From: Panicum virgatum
Taxonomy: Eukaryota > Streptophyta > Magnoliopsida > Poales > Poaceae
DNA length: 64,000 nt
Direction: 5' to 3'
Assembly: GCF_016808335.1 (NCBI RefSeq)
Contig: NC_053148.1
Location: 12,584,063-12,648,062, forward strand
A program made the translations under genes and the position numbers. Numbering within the stretch: position 1 is the stretch's first letter; every line of letters begins with the position of its first letter. The notes below the pieces were generated by a model, which had not been told where the DNA came from, did no database searches, and was given only the letters and a program-made list of their open reading frames with translations. This document shows positions 58,072 to 64,000 of the stretch, piece after piece.

Positions 58072-61000
58072 ATGGCGGCCGCGCCGTCGTCGTCGTCGTC
58101 CGCGTCGCCGGCCGGCGGCGGCGGGCCGCGGCCGTACCGGTCGCGGTTCGGCGACACGACGCTGACAAAGGTGTTCGTCGGCGGGCTGGCGTGGGAGACG
58201 CCGTCGGAGGGGCTCCGGCAGCACTTCGAGCGGTACGGCGACATCCTGGAGGCCGTCGTCATCACCGACCGCGTCACCGGCCGCTCCAAGGGCTACGGAT
58301 TCGTACGCCGAATTACCCATCGCCGCCGCCCCTTATCTTCTTGCCGTGTGTGTTCCTGAGGTGGCCGTGTGCGCGCGCAGGTGACGTTCCGGGAGCCGGA
58401 GGCGGCGCGGCGCGCGGTGCAGGATCCGAACCCGACGATCGCCGGGCGGCGCGCCAACTGCAACATTGCCTCGCTGGGGCCGCCGCGCCCCGCCCAGCCT
58501 CGAGGTGAGTGACAACCCACCCCAAGGGAAATCAAACTCCTCGTCTACCCGCACGCGCATTGATCTCGCCTGCTCCTCCCGGCTCGACCCCCACCCACCC
58601 CTGCTCAACGGCAACACGACCAGCTCGCGCAGATCAATCCAGCGCCACGCCAGTCGCCACTGCCGCCGGGCAAGCCTTTTCCCCCTCCCTCCCGCTCGCG
58701 CGAGCCGGGAGCTAGCCGACGGCATGCAGCCGAGGCTGACGCGCGGGCCCGCCGCGACTGGCCAGGCGAGTAAAGCCACGCCCGGCGTGCAGCGGCCGCG
58801 AGCTCGCTCCGGAGTCGTATGGGTGAGCTTGCCCAGGCTGGCCTGTCAGTTCAATTGGGTTCGTGCCCCACCCCGCGTGGCCGGCCGGCCGTCCGTTCGA
58901 TCCATCGATCGCCATTGCTTTCTCTCTTTTTTTTCCCCTGTCGCCGCAGACGATCAACTGGCAGTTAGAAAGGCAGTTATGGGCTCGCCCCCATCCACAG
59001 CTCCCTCCCGATTTCTTTTGGGTTTCTTTCGGCTAGTTTAATCGTCGCGGAGGGTTCTCGCTTTGACCGAACGTGTTGGGGCAGCCCTGCCCGCCCGCCC
59101 GGCCGGTGGCGGCCAGTTCACTTCACCCTCGCCCGCCCATGGGTGCCAGCGGGAACGAGGTGTAAAGGCCATGGGCGGCGGCCGGGAAGGGACGGTGGCC
59201 ACCGCCCACGGTCTGTCTAGTGTAGTGGGGAATCGGGAACGATCCCTAGTGAACAACGCCTGGCCTTTAGGGGCAAAAAAAAAAAACCAGGTCCGACTAG
59301 AATACTTGGCCGCGTGTGTCCTCTTTGACCGGACCGGTTTTTGGGAGCCCCTGCCTGACGCCTGGCCGCTTGCGGTTTGGAGGGTTTCGAAGGCAGCAGC
59401 GCCCATCCAAGATTGGATTCGCTGCGGGGGGCGCCGTCCTTGACCAACAAATTCCCTGTTCCTCCGTAGTACCACCGCGCCGCATTGCAGCCGCCGTCGC
59501 CCCCGCGCCGCTGCAGGTTCGCATCATCAGTTCACCAGAGTGTCCGGCGGCAGGAGCAAAGCGACCCCTGAAGCGAAGAGGCGCACGCGGCGGCACGCCT
59601 TGAATCCTGATGGTGAGAACCGGTGGCCTGCAGCGCGCGCGCTACTAGTTTTCACCAGCCCGTTTAGTTCCCAAAAATTTTTACCTTCCCTTTAAACACA
59701 TGTATGAAGCACTAAATGTAATTAAATAACAAAACTAATTACATAGTTTGGATGTACATGACGGGACGAATCTTTTAAGCCTAATTAGTGCATGATTAGC
59801 CATAAGTGCAACAGTAACCCCACATGTGCTAATAATGCGGTCAAAGGCCTCAAAAGATTCGTCTCGCGGTTTCCAAGAGAGTTCTGAAATTAGTTTTTTA
59901 ATTAGTGTCCGAAAAACCCTCCCGACATCTTGTCAAACATTGACGAAACACCCAAATTTTTTTTGTGTTTGGAACTAAACGGGCTCTGAGTGTGCGCCCG
60001 TTGGAGACTCGCCGTAGGCTGAAAAGGAGCGAGCGCGAAAGCAGTAGGCGACGAGTCGGCGGCCGGCCGGCCGGCGAGGCGGCGAGCGAGCCCGAAGGGA
60101 GCACCCCCAGTCAAAGCGGGGGCGGGCGGGCGTGTTCGGCGGCGCGGCGCGGCGCGGGCGCACATGGCCGCGGCCTGCGCGCGCAGGTGGGAGCAACAGT
60201 GCTGTCGGTTTCGCTTGCCCACCGGCTCCGCGTCGCGGCGCGCGCGCTCGCGGCCTGAATTGTGTGAATTTCCCCCCGCGCGCGGCTTATGCTTGTTTCG
60301 TGGTGTTGCTTTCCCAGCTCTCTCTCTCTTTCTCTTCTCTCTCTCTGCGGCTGCCTGCAGCCAGTAACATGGCAGGTAAATTGTTGGTGCAGGGAGGGGG
60401 CCCTACGCCGTCGGGGCCCACATGCAGCAGGTCCCGCAGCCGGCGGCCCAGGGCCCGCACTTCGTCCCCAGCCGGGCGCCGGCCTCGCCCCAGATGATGC
60501 CCCAGCACGGCGGTGGCCCGGCAGCTGCGATCTACCCGCCTCACTTCGGGTGAGTGCCCTGTCTGTCAGTCTGTCCATCCACTCCTTCACTTGTCAAATC
60601 CCAAACTGCTCAAACTCGTACAACACACTCAGGTAGCACTGTAGCATATGATGATAGTACAATTGGCGGTGTATGATACTTGACATTTGACAACTATAGT
60701 TGTGCTCTCAAAGAATTATAGTTCTAGGCCTTGTTTGGTTGCGCGTTGTAAAAATTTTGAAAAGACATCTTTCTACATTTTAAGTACTAAACATAGACTA
60801 ATCATAAAAATAATTACAGAACTCGTCTGTAAATCGCGAGACGAATCTAATGAGCCTAATTAATCCGTCATTAGAGATTGTTTACTGTAGCATTACTGTA
60901 GCAATTTAGCGCCTGATTACAGTCTAATTATGTTCATTAGATTCGTCTCGCTATTTACAGACAGCAGTCGCAATGCGTTTTTTATTTCGTCTAGATTTAA

Positions 61001-62913
61001 GTCTCCATGCAGGTGCCAAATTTTTTTTTTTTGGAATTTTGAATTTTGGAACTGAACAGGGGCCTAGTAATTCCGTTCAAAAATTGAGTTGGTGCCTTTG
61101 GAAGTCGAGCTCCGGTCGTCGCCCTTGACAACTATGGATCCCTAGAAAAGGAGGTCGATCGGTCCCCCCTCACGCCACCGTATGCACTATTGCACTAGCA
61201 CTACTGCAGGCACCAGGCAGGGTGTCTGCCTCCACTGCCAACAAAAACTACACTCTCTGCACTTGTTGTACATGCTAGAGCAGTACAGCACCTTATTAGT
61301 AGTATCTGTCTGGGTCTCTTATAATTGGGATTTCGAAATGCAGCGCCTCATGCGCCTGTTTGTTTTCTTGAGTTCATCCTCTATGCCTCAGTTCCTCACC
61401 TTAATTGTAAAACGGAACATAGCAGCAGCACCTGTTTTCTTCTCATGATATAGTCCTAGTTCTGAGGTAGGAATGTAGGTCAATGATCTATATTCTGGGC
61501 CTTTACAGCCTTTGCATGTACCGTGCTGGTAGTGGATAAGTTGGGCCAGATGTGGGCAAACCCTTCCTTTTTTCCGGTTAAAATCAGCCACTGAAGAAGC
61601 TGCATAAACTTTTGCAGGTGCTGGTACCCACCTGACTTTCAATACCCACAGGTAAGCATGCTCCCCCGTGCCCTTTGTTTTTACCTTTTCTCACATGCAA
61701 ATTTGCCAGTGCCACTTGTCAGTGCACATGCCTAGCTAGGGATCGTCGCTCCACCCCTGCATGTAGTGCAGTGATATAGTAGTATTTAACCATAATAAAT
61801 GTCGCTGTTACTGATCCCGGCCATATTTTGCATTGACGATTTTGCTTTCTGAAGAACAGGAGCTGCTGCAATTCTATTATCGCTTCACTCTGTTGCACTG
61901 ATCACCTCGAGGCCAATTTCACTCTGGGCCGTTTAGTTTCCAAAAAAATTCACACAGTACCTGTCACATCGAATTTTCGAACACATGCATGAAATATTAA
62001 ATACATTTGAATAAAATAATTAATTACACAGTTTAACTAATTACCACGAGATGAATCTTTAAAGTCTAATTAATCTATAATTAGATATTATTTATCAAAT
62101 AACAACGAAATGTGCTACAGTGTCAAAATCCAAATTTTTTCACCAACTAAACACACCATCTGTTTGGTGACTGATGAATAAGCAGCCCCTGGCCAATCCG
62201 CAAGTGCTGCACAACTACTACCCCCAGCTGTACGGCATGACCTCGCCGACGGCGTCACCCTTCCACCCGTACGTCGGGTACATGGCGCCGCAGGCTCCGA
62301 GGGCACTGCTCCCGCCGCCACCGCCGGCGGCACAGCAGGTGGCGGTGCAAGCGCTGCTGCAGCACCCGACGCCGCAGATTCAGGGCTCTTTCTTTCCGGC
62401 TCCTTCGCTTCCACACAACTTCAGGCTGCAGCTGCCGCCGCCTCAAGCTTTGTCAGTACTGCCTCCCAACACAACAGGTACGGATGCTTGCATCTCACAA
62501 TTTTTCTAAAAAATTTGTGTTTAGTTCCAAAATTTCTCTCTCCAAATTTCACTATTTACCTATCATATCAAATCTTTTACTTCATGCTTGGATCATTAAA
62601 TGTAAGTAAATAAAAAAACTAATTGCATAGTTTTGATGTACACGACGAGACGAATCTTTTAAGTCTAGTTAGGTCATAATAGGACAACAATTATCACAAA
62701 CAAACGAAAAGTGCTACAGTGTGGTACAGTGTCCGATATGGCCCTTTTTACCACCGTTTTACTGATCTAAACGCAGCCAAAGTTTTACTACAAGACAGTG
62801 GTAACTGAATGCTTCTGTTTTGGTACTGAAATGTGGCAGAATCGCAGCCAGCTGAGCAGGCCGCTGCCTCTGCAGCTCGAGCGACAAACGCGAGCAGTAC
62901 TGCGGGTGCCTGA
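58072..62913 (+). CDS. RRM RNA-binding protein, ARP1/RBM24-38-like, 303 residues, six exons
   Basis: Exons: 58072-58302, 58381-58504, 60393-60549, 61618-61651, 62186-62477 (or from 62183), 62840-62913. All introns are GT-AG and the phases fit, giving 912 nt with a TGA stop. One RRM spans residues about 32-108: RNP2 VFVGGL (34-39) and RNP1 KGYGFVTF (73-80) across the first splice joint, then [13 protein letters not shown], the plant ARP1/SEB4-type signature. The rest is a Pro/Gln/Tyr-rich low-complexity tail ([27 protein letters not shown]), as in relatives, ending Ala/Ser-rich. Family members bind RNA and act in post-transcriptional control; the Arabidopsis member ARP1 responds to ABA. The target here is unknown. 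No break is seen; the gene looks functional. Confidence 0.9.
59657..59985. mobile_element. TTTAGTTCC-type MITE in intron 2 of the RRM gene
   Basis: The ends agcccgtttagttcccaaaa and (reverse complement) agcccgtttagttccaaaca are inverted repeats. The body has the acgaatcttttaagcctaat motif common to this grass MITE group. About 329 bp, non-coding. Confidence 0.85.
60727..61064. mobile_element. TTTGGTTCC-type MITE in intron 3 of the RRM gene
   Basis: The ends ggccttgtttggttgc and (reverse complement) ggcccctgttcagttcc form inverted repeats, and cgagacgaatctaatgagcc lies in the middle with its complement. About 338 bp. Same broad family as the elements in introns 2, 4 and 5. Confidence 0.85.
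61926..62156. mobile_element. TTTAGTTTCC-type MITE in intron 4 of the RRM gene
   Basis: It starts gggccgtttagtttccaaaa and ends ccaactaaacacaccat, with the internal cacgagatgaatctttaaag motif. About 231 bp. It ends only about 30 bp before the 3' splice site at 62185. Confidence 0.75.
62512..62779. mobile_element. Worn MITE of the same type in intron 5 of the RRM gene
   Basis: gtgtttagttccaaaatttc on the left and ctgatctaaacgcagcc on the right, with gacgagacgaatcttttaag inside. The ends are degraded, so the limits are approximate. Confidence 0.7.
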
Positions 62914-63310
62914 TCAAGGGCTCAAGGCCAGCTGAAGATAAAACATCGGATTCAGCAATAAACCTTCAAATTAACCAACTTTTTTTTGGGCCCAAGAAAA
63001 ACAAGTCTCCATCGACATGCTGCGGACGAAGTTATTGATGGTCTGTAACAGTCACTCAGGATGTTGACTCCAGAAACAAACGACAGACATTTTGTTTATT
63101 TTTTCCCCTCATTGTTCCTCATTCTTTTCTGAGTTTCGGCAAAGCTGTTCGTAAAGTCAAACTGGGTTTTATATCATCATCTCAGGATTTCGGTTAGGCA
63201 AGGTTCGGGTTATTTTGCTGTTATTGGTGCTGTCTCTAGTATAATTATTTTGATCCAGGAAGTTTTATTGACTCTTCTTTTCGAGATGGTTCGTTCATCT
63301 AGGAATTGTA
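62914..63310 (+). other. 3' UTR and downstream flank of the RRM gene
   Basis: The stop codon is at 62911-62913. The T-rich stretches at 62980 and 63090-63130 and aataattattttg near 63240 suit a plant 3' end, but no single poly(A) signal stands out. Confidence 0.4.
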
Positions 63311-63671
63311 AGTGAAAATGTCATAGAAAAGAGCAAATGGCATGAGAAGCCCAACACTAGTCTCCGAGCCAATCCTTGTGGTACAGCCCAGCCCATTATA
63401 CGACTACTGAGTGGGCCGCTTCGCTCTCCCGGGGGGATTGCTCCAGGGCTCCAGCCCTGCGGGCCCACCCGGCGGCAGTAAGGCAAGCCGCGACGGCCCG
63501 AGACTCTTTTAGCCAATTATGGTCAATTTCTTGTGACGAGTGAGGACGGGCTCGATGGAACTCTTCTTCAATTATGCCAAACGTATCGATTTCTCTGCAA
63601 CTTCTCTTCAGTTTATTGCTGTTTGCTGAATTGGATACCGAGATCCGAGAATAGATCAAAGTTTCGCCAGC

Positions 63672-63734
63672 GGTTGCTAGCCCAGTTGGATGGGCGACGA
63701 GCTGGGCACCCTGCCGGCCGCAGTTCGAGCCCCG

Positions 63735-63768
<34 letters not shown>

Positions 63769-63800
63769 CGCAGAATTGGTGGTCGGAGGTGGCGCAGTTT
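63672..63800 (+). mobile_element. tRNA-derived SINE head
   Basis: It has an A box tagcccagttgg (63678-63689) and a B box agttcgagcc (63722-63731) at the spacing of an RNA polymerase III promoter, in a sequence that looks like a worn tRNA. It runs into a 32-nt G run (63737-63768) and a non-tRNA body. No acceptor-stem pairing or CCA-ready end, so not a tRNA gene. Confidence 0.65.
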
Positions 63801-63835
63801 ATCTGTGCGTTGAAAAAAAAATCCCCTCGCCTGCC

Positions 63836-63962
63836 CTTCGCCCACTCCATTACAAAGCACAGGTCTAAAACCGTCGCCTTCGCCCACTCCATTACAAAGC
63901 ACAGGTCTAAAACCGTCGCCTGCCCTTCGCCCACTCCATTACAAAGCACAGGTCTAAAACCG
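63836..63962. repeat. Three-copy tandem repeat at the right edge
   Basis: The unit ttcgcccactccattacaaa...ctaaaaccg occurs three times with spacing of 42-47 bp (about 63836, 63878 and 63925). The middle spacing carries an extra tgccc. Confidence 0.9.
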
Positions 63963-64000
63963 GTCCAGTCTCACACGGTTACACGGGCTGCGGTGCCGCT

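Noticed and set aside
63672..63735. Functional tRNA gene
   Set aside because: A and B boxes are present, but acceptor and anticodon stems do not pair and the 3' end runs into a G homopolymer; a SINE head fits better.

Overview
The window is nuclear DNA of a grass (Poaceae, probably panicoid-like; the species cannot be read from the sequence). Plant-type spliced genes, GC-rich exons in AT-rich DNA, Tat-lineage Ty3/gypsy DNA, tRNA-iMet-primed mini-LTR elements, Stowaway, hAT and Mutator-like MITEs, CACTA termini with the TTTGCCGAGTG motif and an L1-type LINE all point that way. There is no bacterial-style gene, CRISPR array or rRNA. Most of the sequence is nested transposable-element DNA.

1-16.9 kb: a decayed Tat-type Ty3/gypsy retrotransposon on the minus strand. 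From right to left it holds the 5' LTR, gag, protease, RT/RNase H and integrase. On the plus strand downstream of pol lies an intron-containing accessory ORF. A complete 834-bp TRIM-like element (two 280-bp LTRs, PBS, purine tract, ggtac target duplication) sits inside that accessory ORF. A 4.46-kb solo LTR sits inside the 5' LTR.

16.9-31.5 kb: MITEs and two LINE 3' fragments, then a nearly full-length L1-type LINE (about 7.1 kb without its insertion) bounded by an 18-bp target duplication. Its ORF2 is split by a 3.27-kb solo LTR with a ccggg duplication.

31.5-51.3 kb: the low-copy part. Four relics or copies (A-D) of a small minus-strand gene occur here, with conserved flanks over several kb. 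The core motif WGDEKRMKRELVAWAKAV is intact in copies B and C, near-intact in D and disrupted in A. I do not recognise the family. Between and inside the copies lie a Copia solo LTR, a 3.6-kb hAT element with a decayed transposase, Stowaway elements and several foldback or Mutator-like MITEs.

51.3-57.7 kb: pieces of CACTA elements (a TNP2-associated domain and a subterminal-repeat terminus), an unidentified gene fragment and featureless DNA.

57.7-63.3 kb: the one clear conventional host gene, a six-exon, 303-residue RRM protein of the plant ARP1/RBM24-38-like type. Each of its four larger introns carries one MITE of the same TTTAGTTCC type. The right edge has a tRNA-derived SINE head with a 32-nt G run and a three-copy tandem repeat.

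All element boundaries and exon joints were read by eye. Nothing was aligned or searched.
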